A stretch of 64,000 bases of DNA from Variovorax paradoxus EPS (GCF_000184745.1 NC_014931.1:2232001-2296000), one strand, 5' to 3'. Numbered from the stretch's first letter, positions 1 to 8,043 are shown. The notes: generated from the sequence alone by a model not told the origin. A program made the numbers and translations.

Positions 1-1
1 C

Positions 2-352
2 TGGGGCTTGGCCGGCCTGTGGAGCAACTGGCTGGACTACGAGACTGAGATCATGTGGGAGAGCTACACAATGCTCACCCTGAACGCCAACCTGCATCCG
101 ATCATGTCGCGCATGCACAAGCCCGAGATCGACAAGACGACGAAGAAGCCGCTGGAGGTGCAGGACAAGCGCTCGGTCGTTGCGATCGAGGAGCACGACT
201 TCGACCGCTGGCTGACCTGCACGCCTGAAGAAGCGCGGGAGATGGTCGAACTCATACCGGCAGATCGGATGATCGCAGCGCCGGCGCCGGTCGATGTGAA
301 GCCTGCCGGGAAGAAGCGAATGAATGATGAGGAAGAGGAACTGCCGTTCTGA
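2..352 (+). CDS. SOS response-associated peptidase (SRAP/YedK-HMCES family), C-terminal part
   Basis: The reading frame is open from the window edge, so the 5' end is missing; about 116 residues remain. The retained part has the SRAP features around a LWSNW segment, then TMLTLNANLHPIMSRMHKP, which contains the family's conserved histidine region, and a later EEHDFDRWLTC segment typical of the C-terminal third. SRAP proteins crosslink covalently to abasic sites in single-stranded DNA, using an N-terminal Cys2 that is not in view. The tail is unusual: an acidic run ends in EEEELPF, resembling the DDDIPF tip of single-stranded DNA-binding proteins. Family assignment is confident; the tail's role is inference. 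Confidence 0.8.
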   Translation, partial: WGLAGLWSNWLDYETEIMWESYTMLTLNANLHPIMSRMHKPEIDKTTKKPLEVQDKRSVVAIEEHDFDRWLTCTPEEAREMVELIPADRMIAAPAPVDVKPAGKKRMNDEEEELPF

Positions 353-396
353 CGCCTCAATGCGACTCACAAAACTGCGTGCGACAAGGACTGCCT

Positions 397-690
397 ATGA
401 CGATGGTGCTGAAGGTCCCGGGTGCCAACCCGGAAGAAATCGCGAAGGGCCTTCGGGCCGCGCAGGCAGTCTTGGACGCGGCGGGCGTGACCGATGTGCA
501 AGGTGCGTGGGGCCTGCATGAGCTTGAGAGCTTTGACGATTCATTGGGACGGAGCGCCAAGCCCCGCCCCGGCGCGGTGGGCGCGGCGTTTGCCTTGGCG
601 CAGGCGAGAAAGGCGGCTCTTGCAGCTTGCTGCGAGGGATGGGGACAACTCCCGAGGCCTGGCCAGTGGACCTTGGACGTGTTGGTATGA
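397..690 (+). CDS. Hypothetical protein, 97 aa
   Basis: I do not recognise this protein. ATG 397 is preferred over the upstream GTG at 379 because AAGGA lies six bases before it. The product (MTMVLKVPGANPEEIAKG at the N-terminus) is Ala/Gly-rich with two cysteines (AACCEGW) near the C-terminus. It shows no signal peptide or membrane segment. It lies 44 bp after the SRAP gene on the same strand, so it is probably an accessory gene of the integrated element. Confidence 0.45.
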   Translation: MTMVLKVPGANPEEIAKGLRAAQAVLDAAGVTDVQGAWGLHELESFDDSLGRSAKPRPGAVGAAFALAQARKAALAACCEGWGQLPRPGQWTLDVLV

Positions 691-778
691 CCATGCGGCT
701 GAATCGATTCGCGCGTGAACCGCGCACCAGCCGAAGTAACATCTCCGATGTCTAGACCCATAACGGAGGCGGGCGGCG

Positions 779-1003
779 ATGCCGATGAACTTTTTGCAAC
801 GCATCGAGGATGCGTCGTTTCCCCTGCACATCAATGAGGAAGCCGACATCCAGTGCGCAGCAGTCCTAGCCGCTGCACAGCTGGTCGAAGCCAACCTGCC
901 CGAACCTGGAGATCCTGCCGGCAAGGGGGCCGTGATCCTTCGCATCACGCCAATGGGCAGAGCAGAACTTAGTAGACTCCGCGGGCCAACGAGTGCAGGT
1001 TGA
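779..1003 (+). CDS. Hypothetical protein, 74 aa
   Basis: A small orphan gene with a good ribosome site (GGAGG, ten bases before ATG 779). The product is soluble and acidic in its first half. It ends with VILRITPMGRAELSRLRG, which resembles the last helix and wing of small winged-helix proteins, but that is too little to assign a function. Its location in the integrated element suggests an accessory or regulatory role. Confidence 0.45.
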   Translation: MPMNFLQRIEDASFPLHINEEADIQCAAVLAAAQLVEANLPEPGDPAGKGAVILRITPMGRAELSRLRGPTSAG

Positions 1004-1087
1004 TGGGCGCCTAAGCGAGGGGGCCTCGCCGGACGTACCAACCGAACCTCCGCCAAACGCGCAACAGAGCGTAGAGCGCCATGATGC

Positions 1088-1345
1088 TCACCGCGTCGGT
1101 ATACCGACCGCGGCGCCATCTTCGTCGTCGCCTTTCGAGCGGGGCCCGATGCGCTCATCAGGTGCGTAGCCCTCAAGAGCGCGCATACCAGCCTGCAGAG
1201 CATCGAGCCACATGTCGCAGGGCTCATCCGCTGACTCGAGCTCGACCCACTGGCTCGCATCGCCGCCTTCCTCCATGAGCACCCAGTAAAAGTGCCCGGG
1301 ATCTGGCTCGTCGACGTGGACAGAGATTCGCCTGATGTGGCTCAT
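1088..1345 (-). CDS. Small orphan protein, 85 aa, paralogue of the gene at 1753-2052
   Basis: The start at 1345 (MSHIRRISVHVDEPDPG) is chosen because its ATG overlaps the stop of the DUF3606 gene (TGATG), a coupling arrangement, and because homology to the neighbour at 1753-2052 begins here. Both products share the layout RR-I-V-V-EPxP-F-W, then W followed by SADE, then an IGPR segment before a charged tail. I do not recognise the family. It looks like a small cytosolic protein of one compact domain. The pair probably arose by duplication within the mobile element. Confidence 0.55.
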   Translation of the reverse strand: MSHIRRISVHVDEPDPGHFYWVLMEEGGDASQWVELESADEPCDMWLDALQAGMRALEGYAPDERIGPRSKGDDEDGAAVGIPTR

Positions 1346-1524
1346 CAGCGTTTCCCGGCCAAGTACTCGCGCACGGCTTCGGCCGAATTGCCGACTGCCT
1401 TCACGGCGTCGCGCAGCTGCGTCTCCGTGCACCCGAGCGATTCCATCCACGAGCGCACTTCGTGAGGCTCATGCATGGCGATCAGCTTGCGGTCCAGCCC
1501 GGTCTTCTTCGTGTCGTCGGTCAT
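1345..1524 (-). CDS. DUF3606 family protein, 59 aa
   Basis: A very short gene whose product has the DUF3606 pattern: DRKLIAMHEPHEVRSWMESL, then TETQLRDAVKAVG, ending VREYLAGKR. ATG 1524 has GGAG eleven bases upstream, and the family normally starts about here. DUF3606 proteins are small helical proteins found widely in proteobacteria, often near mobile or stress genes, with no established biochemical role. The stop codon overlaps the start of the following orphan gene, so the two are probably translated together. Confidence 0.7.
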   Translation of the reverse strand: MTDDTKKTGLDRKLIAMHEPHEVRSWMESLGCTETQLRDAVKAVGNSAEAVREYLAGKR

Positions 1525-1752
1525 TTGGGTCTCCAGGTTAGCGCGCGGAACAGCCCGTCGCAAAACCAAGATGACAGGGCCGCGAGTGCGGAACCATGCC
1601 GGTTTTCCGCCTTTTTCTGACAGCGGCTCTCCTACGTGCAGGACCCTCGGCCGCGCAATTCCCCGTGTAGATGCCGATCCAGCGTCCAGGCGGGAAGCAG
1701 GTCGAACAGCCGTCGCTCCTTGGCGTTCATGACTTTAGTTGCCATAGCGCAG

Positions 1753-2052
1753 TCATGTCAGGTTCGTGCCGAACCCGAAACCGAACGGGCTGCCCTTGGG
1801 TTTCTTTGCGGCCGCCGGTGGCTCGTCGCGCGGGCCGATGTCCAGGTCGTCGATCATTTGCTGTAGCACCAGCAGGCCGGCAGCCATCGCTTCCTTGTAG
1901 CTGCCCACCCACTCGTCGGCGCTCGCGATCTGCGCCCAATTCGATGCGCCTTTGTCGGCCTCAGCGAGTGCCCATGCGAACCAGTTGGGCTCGGGCTCGT
2001 TGACGTAGACCGCGATGCGGCGAAGCGGCGATTTTGTGGATTCGCGCTTCAT
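1753..2052 (-). CDS. Small orphan protein, 99 aa, paralogue of the gene at 1088-1345
   Basis: It is similar through most of its length to the 85-aa protein downstream: RRIAVYVNEPEPNWFAW here against RRISVHVDEPDPGHFYW there, both followed by SADE and by IGPR. The C-terminus differs, with an AAAKKPKG linker and a glycine/phenylalanine tail (FGFGFG). ATG 2052 is the first start in frame; the ribosome site is weak. No function is recognised. The 228-bp gap to the DUF3606 gene contains no convincing gene. Confidence 0.5.
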   Translation of the reverse strand: MKRESTKSPLRRIAVYVNEPEPNWFAWALAEADKGASNWAQIASADEWVGSYKEAMAAGLLVLQQMIDDLDIGPRDEPPAAAKKPKGSPFGFGFGTNLT

Positions 2053-2199
2053 GATGTCGCGCTCGGCCTCAATTTGATTTCGATGTCTATGTTGGGCTTC
2101 CGCATGAGCGAAATACTAGGTCCCGCACGTCTCGCGTACAAGGGCGCGGCCTATTCGTGGCGCCGGCCAGATAATCGACGCTTCAAAATTGGAGGCAAG

Positions 2200-2543
2200 A
2201 TGAGCACTTATTACTCGGGCGATGGCTTCAGCACCAACGACGTGTCAGGCGCGATCGCAGTCGCCGTGCTGCATGATTTGCACGTAAATGGACACGTCTT
2301 CACCGGTTTCCCTGCTGTAGCGATTCAGGATGTTCCGCCTGGCTTCGTGGTTCACTTGGAACTGAGTGGATGTAAGTCGTCTCCGCTGGAATTTCTCGCG
2401 CCGAGGGGAAGGCGCTTGGAAAGTCATTTCGGAAGAAGGCCCTCGCCGACGCCAAGTGGGTGAAGGCTCTGCAGAAATTGATCGTCGAGCTGGAAAAAGC
2501 AATCGATCAGCAGCAAAAGGCTGTTGAGCGGCTTACAAAGTAG
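2200..2543 (+). pseudogene. Frameshifted orphan gene
   Basis: ATG 2200 follows a strong GGAGG and opens a frame beginning MSTYYSGDGFSTNDVSG. From about 2376 coding character passes to another frame, reading KALADAKWVKALQKLIVEL, a lysine-rich helix with heptad spacing that runs to TAG 2541-2543. That second frame has no start codon of its own after its preceding stop at 2373-2375. The simplest reading is one gene of roughly 112 residues with a one-base frameshift near 2360-2376. The unshifted frame alone would end at 2463 with a basic, low-complexity tail. Programmed frameshifting is possible, but I see no clear slippery site. Confidence 0.4.
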
Positions 2544-2652
2544 CATAGAGCTGGGAACGGCCACGGCGCAGGCCGCACCAGATCGAACGCGAAAATCGGC
2601 TAAACTTCCCACGAACGCCGCTGCAACCCGCATGGATGTTGGCTCGACGCCA

Positions 2653-2701
2653 CAGATTGTGATTCTGGTCGTCGTGGGTTCGAGTCCCATCAGCCACCCC
2701 A
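2653..2701 (+). other. 3' fragment of tRNA-His (attachment site)
   Basis: The sequence runs from the anticodon stem-loop (CAGATTGTGATTCTG, anticodon GTG) through the T arm (GTGGGTTCGAGTCCCAT) to the acceptor strand CAGCCAC, discriminator C and an encoded CCA at 2699-2701. The matching 5' half (GTGGCTG, D arm) is absent upstream, and the first anticodon-stem pair is already broken. It therefore cannot fold as a full tRNA. This is the typical product of site-specific integration at a tRNA 3' end, making this the likely att core. Confidence 0.8.
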
Positions 2702-2748
2702 AAAAATATCTCCCTGTCGCTATTTCGCAATGGCATTCAAGGGATTCC

Positions 2749-2770
2749 AACGCCGGGTTTACCCGGCGTT
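2749..2770 (+). terminator. Hairpin after the tRNA-His fragment
   Basis: A 9-bp perfect stem, AACGCCGGG with CCCGGCGTT and a four-base loop, lies 47 bp after the tRNA fragment. The following T run is weak (GTCATTT). It is probably the original terminator of the tRNA-His transcript. Confidence 0.5.
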
Positions 2771-2919
2771 GTCATTTCCGGCGCTCTGTTCGTTGCAACA
2801 GTTGCCCGCCGACTTCTCCCCCTAGTTCTCCTCGATATACAGAGCCAAAGCGACCCGCTTTACGTTGCGCGCTGTTGCATTAACCCGTTGAGCAGTCAAT
2901 TTTTCTAGCGCCAATGGGC

Positions 2920-2947
2920 TTGTGACAAATGCAAACTGAATTAAAAT
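2920..2947 (+). promoter_or_regulatory. Sigma-70-like promoter of the H-NS-like gene
   Basis: TTGTGA (2920-2925), a 16-bp spacer and TAAAAT (2942-2947) lie 31 bp before the start codon. The local sequence is AT-rich compared with its surroundings. Confidence 0.5.
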
Positions 2948-2978
2948 CCACCCGTTTTCAATTTACAGGAGTCCAACA

Positions 2979-3323
2979 ATGGCTTCGACCCTCGCCGATA
3001 TCAATTCCCAGATCAAGAAGCACGACGAGCAGATTGCTCAATTGCGGAAGCAGGCTGAAGACCTCCGTAACCAAGAACGCGCGGGCGTGATCGAAGAGTT
3101 GCGCAAGAAGATCGCGGAATTCGGTTTGACCGCTTCCGACCTGAAACTCGGCGGCCGCGGTGCAGCCGTCAAACGCAGTGCAGGTGCCGCAGCACCCAAG
3201 GCAGCCGCCAAATACCGCGGCCCGACCGGCGAAACCTGGTCCGGTGGCCGTGGCCGCAAGCCGCGCTGGGTGACCGAAGCATTGGCTGCCGGCAAGTCGC
3301 TTTCTGATTACGAGATCAAGTAA
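2979..3323 (+). CDS. H-NS family nucleoid-associated protein, 114 aa
   Basis: A histone-like DNA-binding protein that silences AT-rich and acquired DNA. Residues 1-50 form a charged coiled coil for oligomerisation (INSQIKKHDEQIAQLRKQ). An Ala/Lys-rich linker follows. The C-terminal domain carries YRGPTGETWSGGRGRKPRW, the H-NS DNA-binding signature with its GRGR/GRKP core. AGGAG lies just before ATG 2979. Length matches the compact H-NS-like proteins of Burkholderiales. It sits directly beside the integration site, which may be coincidence. Many genomes of this group carry several paralogues, so I give no symbol. Confidence 0.9.
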   Translation: MASTLADINSQIKKHDEQIAQLRKQAEDLRNQERAGVIEELRKKIAEFGLTASDLKLGGRGAAVKRSAGAAAPKAAAKYRGPTGETWSGGRGRKPRWVTEALAAGKSLSDYEIK

Positions 3324-3352
3324 GCACTGCGAATCGCCGAACTTTTATCAAT

Positions 3353-3380
3353 AAAAAAGCCCGCATGAGCGGGCTTTTTT
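3353..3380. terminator. Bidirectional terminator
   Basis: AAAAAAGCCCGC, loop ATGA, then GCGGGCTTTTTT. The A and T runs make it functional on both strands. It separates the H-NS-like gene from the convergent oxidoreductase gene. Confidence 0.9.
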
Positions 3381-3405
3381 ATTGGGCGGCTGAAACGAGT
3401 GCTGC

Positions 3406-4392
3406 TCAGTTCACCATCACCAGTTTTCCTTTGACGCCGCGCGAACCCATGTGCGCGTATGCGGCCTTCAATTCGGCCATCGGCATCGTGCTGTCGATCA
3501 CCGGCTTGATCTTTCCCTGGCCGTACCACTGTGCCAATTCGGCCATCATCTGCGCATTGGCCTTTGGTTCGCGCCTGGCGAAATCGCCCCAGAACACGCC
3601 CACGAGCGATGCGCCTTTCAACAGCGTCAGATTCAATGGCAGCGACGGAATGGGACCCGACGCAAAACCCACGACCAAATAGCGGCCGCGCCAGCCAATG
3701 GAACGAAAAGCGGGCTCTGCAAAATCGCCGCCCACGGGGTCGTAAATGACATCCGGGCCCTTGCCGTCGGTGGCGGCCTTGATGGCATCGCGAAAACCGT
3801 TGGGCAATGCGTGCGTCGTGTAGTTGATCGTCGCATCGGCGCCAATGGACCGGCAGAGTTCACATTTCTCATCGGTCGAAGCGGCTGCAATCACTTTTGC
3901 ACCGGCGGCTTTTGCAATCTGGATGGCTGCGGTCCCCACGCCGCCTGCCGCACCCAGCACCAGCACGGTTTCCCCGGCCTTGAGCTGCGCGCGGTCCATG
4001 AGCGCGTGCCACGATGTGGCGTAGATCATGATGAACGCGGCCGCGTCGACATGGCCGAAGCCCTCGGGCAGCGGCATGCACAGCGCCGCGGGGGCCAGCG
4101 TGTGGGTGCCGAAACCACCGGTGCCGGACAGGCACGCCACGTTCTGGCCCACCTTCAAGTGCGTCACGCCTTCGCCGACCGCCTGGATGACGCCCGCGTA
4201 TTCCGAACCGGGAACAAAGGGCAGGGGCGGCTTCATCTGGTACTTGTTCTGCACGATCAGCAGGTCGGGGAAATTCAGGCTGGCGGCCTTGATCTCGATG
4301 AGCACCTGCCCGGGGCCCGGCGTGGGTGTCGGCAGTTCTTTCCAGGTGAGCGCGTCGACGCCAACGGGGTTTTCGCAAAGCCATGCGTGCAT
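3406..4392 (-). CDS. NADPH:quinone oxidoreductase (zinc-free MDR family), 328 aa
   Basis: A medium-chain dehydrogenase/reductase that probably reduces quinones or enoyl-type substrates with NADPH. The N-terminal GroES-like domain (about 1-120) includes ASLNFPDLL and GSEYAGVI and lacks the zinc-binding cysteines and histidine of alcohol dehydrogenases. The Rossmann domain has LVLGAAGGVGTAAIQIAKAAGAKVIA. ATG 4392 has AAGGAG about ten bases upstream; longer in-frame starts lack the family's N-terminus. It converges on the H-NS-like gene and is divergent from surE. The exact substrate cannot be read from sequence. Confidence 0.88.
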   Translation of the reverse strand: MHAWLCENPVGVDALTWKELPTPTPGPGQVLIEIKAASLNFPDLLIVQNKYQMKPPLPFVPGSEYAGVIQAVGEGVTHLKVGQNVACLSGTGGFGTHTLAPAALCMPLPEGFGHVDAAAFIMIYATSWHALMDRAQLKAGETVLVLGAAGGVGTAAIQIAKAAGAKVIAAASTDEKCELCRSIGADATINYTTHALPNGFRDAIKAATDGKGPDVIYDPVGGDFAEPAFRSIGWRGRYLVVGFASGPIPSLPLNLTLLKGASLVGVFWGDFARREPKANAQMMAELAQWYGQGKIKPVIDSTMPMAELKAAYAHMGSRGVKGKLVMVN

Positions 4393-4519
4393 GCTCGGGT
4401 CTCCTTCGGATGGGTAATGTTGAGGCAATGACTGCGGGCATGATAGGTGCCGCGGCAGGGCGTCCTTGTCCCTGCTGCGACGCACCCGACGCCTACAATC
4501 CGGTGCACCGAAAAGCACC

Positions 4520-5278
4520 ATGAAGATACTTATTTCCAATGACGACGGCTTCCAGGCGCCGGGCATCGTCGCACTGCACGACGCGCTCAAGGACATCGCC
4601 GACGTCGAGGTGGTCGCACCCGAACACAACAACAGCGCCAAGTCGAACGCACTCACGCTGGCCGCACCGCTCTACGTGCACAAGGCGCACAACGGTTTTC
4701 GCTACGTCACCGGCACACCGGCCGATTGCGTGCACATCGCACTCAAGGGCCTGCTCGACTACCGGCCCGACCTGGTGGTCTCCGGCATCAACAACGGCGC
4801 CAACATGGGCGACGACACCATCTATTCAGGCACTGTCGGCGCGGCCATGGAGGCGTATCTCTTCGGCATTCCAGCGATTGCTTTCTCGCAGATCGAAAAG
4901 GGTTGGGCGCATGTGGATGCGGCAGCGCAAGTCGCGCGTCGACTGGTGCAGCAGATCGAGCGCGAAAAGATGATCGGCGGCCCGGCCTTCCTGCTCAACG
5001 TGAACGTGCCGAACCGGCCCTTCGACGAGCTGAAGCCGGTCAAGGTCTGTCGCCTCGGTCGGCGTCATGCGGCGGAGAAGGTCATCACGCAGGACAGCCC
5101 GCGCGGCGAGACGATGTACTGGATTGCCGGCGCGGGCAGCGCCAAGGACAGCGGCGAAGGCACCGACTTTCACGCCACCGCCGCCGGCCACATTGCCCTC
5201 ACGCCATTGCAGATCGACCTGACCGACCACGCCAACCTGGGCCAATGGCGCGAGACGGTGGCCCGTCTCGGCAATTGA
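4520..5278 (+). CDS. surE: 5'/3'-nucleotidase SurE, 252 aa
   Basis: A metal-dependent phosphatase acting on nucleoside monophosphates, associated with stationary-phase survival. The start MKILISNDDG contains the two metal-binding aspartates at 8 and 9. NSAKSNALTL and SGINNGANMGDDTIYSGTVG are the other active-site blocks. Length is typical. ATG 4520 fits the family N-terminus, and a TACAAT box lies about 20 bp upstream. It opens the classical surE-pcm-nlpD-rpoS group; pcm follows after one base, so they are probably cotranscribed. Confidence 0.97.
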   Translation: MKILISNDDGFQAPGIVALHDALKDIADVEVVAPEHNNSAKSNALTLAAPLYVHKAHNGFRYVTGTPADCVHIALKGLLDYRPDLVVSGINNGANMGDDTIYSGTVGAAMEAYLFGIPAIAFSQIEKGWAHVDAAAQVARRLVQQIEREKMIGGPAFLLNVNVPNRPFDELKPVKVCRLGRRHAAEKVITQDSPRGETMYWIAGAGSAKDSGEGTDFHATAAGHIALTPLQIDLTDHANLGQWRETVARLGN

Positions 5279-5279
5279 C

Positions 5280-6053
5280 ATGGCCACGCAACGGCCGAGT
5301 TTCCCGGTTCGACTGACCCCCACCGCTTCGGCTGCCACGCGCGGGCGCATGCCCGCCGTGCCGGCCAAGCCGATGGTGCCGTCCACGCCTTCGATGGCCT
5401 CCGACGCGGTGCGCGCGCGCATGGTGCAGAAGCTCGCGGCGCAGGGCATTTCCGACCCGCGCGTGTTGCGCGCAATGAGCGCCGTCGAGCGGCATCGCTT
5501 CGTCGACAGCGCGCTGGTCAACCAGGCGTACGAAGACACCAGCTTGCCGATCGGCCTGGGGCAGACGATCTCCAAGCCGAGCGTGGTGGCCCGAATGATC
5601 GAGCTCCTGCTCGCTGCGCCCGCGTTGGCCGGCAAGCCGCAGGACCGGCTTGGCCGCGTGCTCGAGATCGGCACCGGCTGCGGCTACCAGGCCGCTGTGC
5701 TGAACCACGTGGCGACCGAGGTCTACAGCATCGAGCGCCTGCGCGGCCTGCACGAGCGTGCGCGCACGAACCTGCGGCACTTCCGGCTGGCCACGGTGCA
5801 CCTGATGCTGGGCGACGGAATGATCGGCTATGCCAAGGGCGCGCCCTATGCGGGCATCATCGCGGCGGCGGGCGGCGAAGCCGTTCCGGAAGCCTGGATT
5901 TCACAACTCGCGGTCGGCGGGCGCATCGTTGCGCCGACCCATTCGGACAAGGGCGGACAAGCCCTCGTCGTCATCGACAAAACCGCCCGCGGACTGGAGC
6001 GTCTCATTCTTGAGGCGGTTCACTTTGTCCCCCTAAAATCGGGCATCGCTTGA
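5280..6053 (+). CDS. pcm: Protein-L-isoaspartate O-methyltransferase, 257 aa
   Basis: Repairs isoaspartyl residues in aged proteins by SAM-dependent methylation. The methyltransferase motif I is VLEIGTGCGYQAAVL, preceded by TISKPSVVARMIELL, which holds the family's conserved serine region. The protein carries about 45 extra N-terminal residues before the catalytic domain compared with the E. coli enzyme, rich in Pro, Ala and Arg. Several downstream ATGs exist, for example MPAVPAKP and MVQKLAAQG, so the true start may be later. The gene begins one base after surE and ends 11 bp before nlpD. Confidence 0.95.
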   Translation: MATQRPSFPVRLTPTASAATRGRMPAVPAKPMVPSTPSMASDAVRARMVQKLAAQGISDPRVLRAMSAVERHRFVDSALVNQAYEDTSLPIGLGQTISKPSVVARMIELLLAAPALAGKPQDRLGRVLEIGTGCGYQAAVLNHVATEVYSIERLRGLHERARTNLRHFRLATVHLMLGDGMIGYAKGAPYAGIIAAAGGEAVPEAWISQLAVGGRIVAPTHSDKGGQALVVIDKTARGLERLILEAVHFVPLKSGIA

Positions 6054-6064
6054 AGGAATAACAA

Positions 6065-6973
6065 ATGCAGGGTTTTGGCAATCGGAGTTTGTTCGCGGGC
6101 ATCACGTTGGCCGTTGTGCTCGTGATCGCGGGCTGCTCCGCACCGCGCGGGCCGGCACCCGTCGAGGACCGCGGCACCATGTCGCGAGCGCCCGGTGCCA
6201 CGCCGGGTGGTTCTCCCATCACCGTCGATGCCAACGGCAAGCCGCTCCAGGGCATCGAGAACTACGGCAAGCCGGGCTACTACGCCGTGCGACCCGGCGA
6301 CACGATCCGCCGCATCGGCAGCGACACCGGACAACGCTGGCAGGACATTGCCCGCTGGAACAATCTGGACAACCCCGACCTGATCGAAGTGGGCCAGGTG
6401 CTGCGCGTGATTCCGCCGTCGGGTTCGGGCACGGCCGTTGCAACCGCTCCCGCAGTCTCGGGTTCGGAAGGCGCCGTCACCAAGCCGGTGACGCCGCCCC
6501 CGGTGATTGCACCTGTTCCAGCCGGCGGCGCAAGCACGCCGGTGAAGCCGGCCACGCCTGTCACGGCTTCTCCGGCAAGCCCTGGCAGCGGAAGTTCGGG
6601 CGACGAAGACCTCGGCTGGATCTGGCCCGCGAGCGGTTCGCTGATCGCCGGCTTCGATGAAGCAAAGAACAAGGGTTACGACATCAGCGGCAAGGCGGGC
6701 GATCCCGTGCTGGCCGCAGCCGACGGTCGTGTGGTTTATGCGGGCGCGGGCCTTCGCGGCTACGGCAACCTGATCATCCTGAAGCACAACAACACATACC
6801 TCACGGCCTATGCGCACAACCAGGCGCTGCTCGTGAAGGAAGACCAGTCGGTTCAGAAGGGCCAGAAGATCGCCGAAATGGGCAACAGCGACGCGGATCG
6901 CGTGAAGCTGCATTTCGAGATCCGCCGCCAGGGCAAGCCCGTCGACCCGTCACGCTACCTGCCCGGTCGGTGA
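6065..6973 (+). CDS. nlpD: NlpD-like murein hydrolase activator lipoprotein, 302 aa
   Basis: An envelope lipoprotein that activates amidase-mediated septal murein cleavage. A signal peptide ends in the lipobox VIAGC (Cys near residue 24). A LysM domain lies around 75-118 ([18 protein letters not shown]). After a Pro/Thr/Ala-rich linker comes a LytM/M23 domain (about 185-300). The first metal-binding histidine of active M23 enzymes is missing (KGYDISG instead of H-x3-D), as in E. coli NlpD, so this should be a non-catalytic activator. It lies between pcm and rpoS; in enterobacteria this gene contains the main rpoS promoter. Confidence 0.92.
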   Translation: MQGFGNRSLFAGITLAVVLVIAGCSAPRGPAPVEDRGTMSRAPGATPGGSPITVDANGKPLQGIENYGKPGYYAVRPGDTIRRIGSDTGQRWQDIARWNNLDNPDLIEVGQVLRVIPPSGSGTAVATAPAVSGSEGAVTKPVTPPPVIAPVPAGGASTPVKPATPVTASPASPGSGSSGDEDLGWIWPASGSLIAGFDEAKNKGYDISGKAGDPVLAAADGRVVYAGAGLRGYGNLIILKHNNTYLTAYAHNQALLVKEDQSVQKGQKIAEMGNSDADRVKLHFEIRRQGKPVDPSRYLPGR

Positions 6974-6977
6974 TGCC

Positions 6978-8000
6978 ATGGCTGCCTCCCGCCCCCGTCG
7001 CACGCTGCCTGTGCGCGGGCTGGCGGGCAGAGGTGGCAGGTCTTCCGGCGACAAGGAAATCTCGCCCGACGAGAATATTCCGGCCGACCCTGTAGAGCTC
7101 AACGCGGCGCTGCCACGCGGCGCCAAGGCCGAGCTGATCGGTGGCGAAGGCGCTGACGCGCTGACCATCTACCTGCGCCAGGTCCGGCGCACCGAGCTCT
7201 TCACCCCCGACGAGGAATTCCAGGCCGCCTGCGCTGCGCGGTCAGGCGACTTCGCGGCGCGGCAATCGATGATCGAGCACAACCTTCGGCTCGTGGTCAA
7301 CATTGCCAAGGGGTATCTCGGCCGCGGCGTGCCGCTCTCGGACCTCATCGAAGAGGGCAATCTCGGACTGATGCATGCCATCACCAAGTTCGAGCCCGAG
7401 CGCGGTTTTCGCTTCTCCACCTATGCGACCTGGTGGATTCGCCAGTCGGTCGAACGCGCAGTCATGACGCAGGCGCGCGCGATTCGCCTGCCGGTGCACG
7501 TGGTGCGCGAACTGCAGCAGGTGCTGCGCGCGCGCCGTGCCCTCGAAGGCGATGCGGAGTTCGTTGCACGCCGCCCCGACGGCGTGCGCGTGGAAGACAT
7601 CGCAGCGCTGCTCGGCCGCGACGTGCAGGAGGTGGCCGACCTGCTGGCCCTTTCCGAAGCGCCGCGCTCTCTGGACGCTGGCGATGCGCGCGGGGACGAG
7701 GGCTTCACGCTCGCCGACACGGTGGCATCCGACGATGAGCAGGGCAATCCGAGCGGCGTGACCCAGGCGCACGAGGTGGAGCGTCTGCTCGACCAGTGGA
7801 TCCACGCGCTCGACGCACGCGAGCGCGAGGTGCTGGAAGGCCGCTATGGCCTGCATGACCGAGAACCCGAAACCCTCGAGGTGCTGAGCGTGCGCCTGGG
7901 CCTCACGCGCGAGCGCGTCAGGCAGATCCAGAACGAGGCGTTGGCCAAGATGCGCCGGCAGTTGGCGCGCTCGGGCATCGGGCGGGATGCGCTGTTCTAG
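6978..8000 (+). CDS. rpoS: RNA polymerase sigma factor RpoS (sigma-38), 340 aa
   Basis: The general stress and stationary-phase sigma factor. Region 1.2 is [21 protein letters not shown]. Region 2 has [16 protein letters not shown], then [20 protein letters not shown] and [18 protein letters not shown]. Region 4 ends with [20 protein letters not shown]. The N-terminal 55 residues are basic then acidic and not conserved. ATG 6978 lies four bases after the nlpD stop. Placement after surE-pcm-nlpD supports the name over other group-2 sigma factors. Confidence 0.96.
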   Translation: MAASRPRRTLPVRGLAGRGGRSSGDKEISPDENIPADPVELNAALPRGAKAELIGGEGADALTIYLRQVRRTELFTPDEEFQAACAARSGDFAARQSMIEHNLRLVVNIAKGYLGRGVPLSDLIEEGNLGLMHAITKFEPERGFRFSTYATWWIRQSVERAVMTQARAIRLPVHVVRELQQVLRARRALEGDAEFVARRPDGVRVEDIAALLGRDVQEVADLLALSEAPRSLDAGDARGDEGFTLADTVASDDEQGNPSGVTQAHEVERLLDQWIHALDAREREVLEGRYGLHDREPETLEVLSVRLGLTRERVRQIQNEALAKMRRQLARSGIGRDALF

Positions 8001-8043
8001 CGGAGGCAAAAAAGCGGGGCGGCCGCGCTGAGACAATCGGGGG

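Larger units (their letters stand above)
1..2701. mobile_element. Distal end of an element integrated at a tRNA-His gene
   Basis: This stretch holds small orphan genes on both strands, an SRAP gene that starts outside the window, two paralogous small genes and a frameshifted gene. It stops at a truncated tRNA-His 3' end (2653-2701), after which dense housekeeping chromosome begins. Tyrosine-recombinase elements commonly insert into tRNA 3' ends and leave such a partial copy. No integrase, capsid or conjugation gene is visible here, so I cannot tell prophage from integrative conjugative element. The integrase and intact tRNA would lie at the other end, outside the window. Confidence 0.6.

Noticed and set aside
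2610..2701. Possible complete tRNA-His
   Set aside because: No GTGGCTG acceptor strand or D arm upstream, and the first anticodon-stem pair is broken.
4466..4499. Sigma-70 promoter for surE from TTGTCC and TACAAT, sequence shared with the ppsA upstream region (GCCTACAATCCGGT)
   Set aside because: The TACAAT boxes are plausible -10 elements, but the TTGTCC boxes lie 22-26 bp away, too far for a normal spacer. I left the -35 unassigned.
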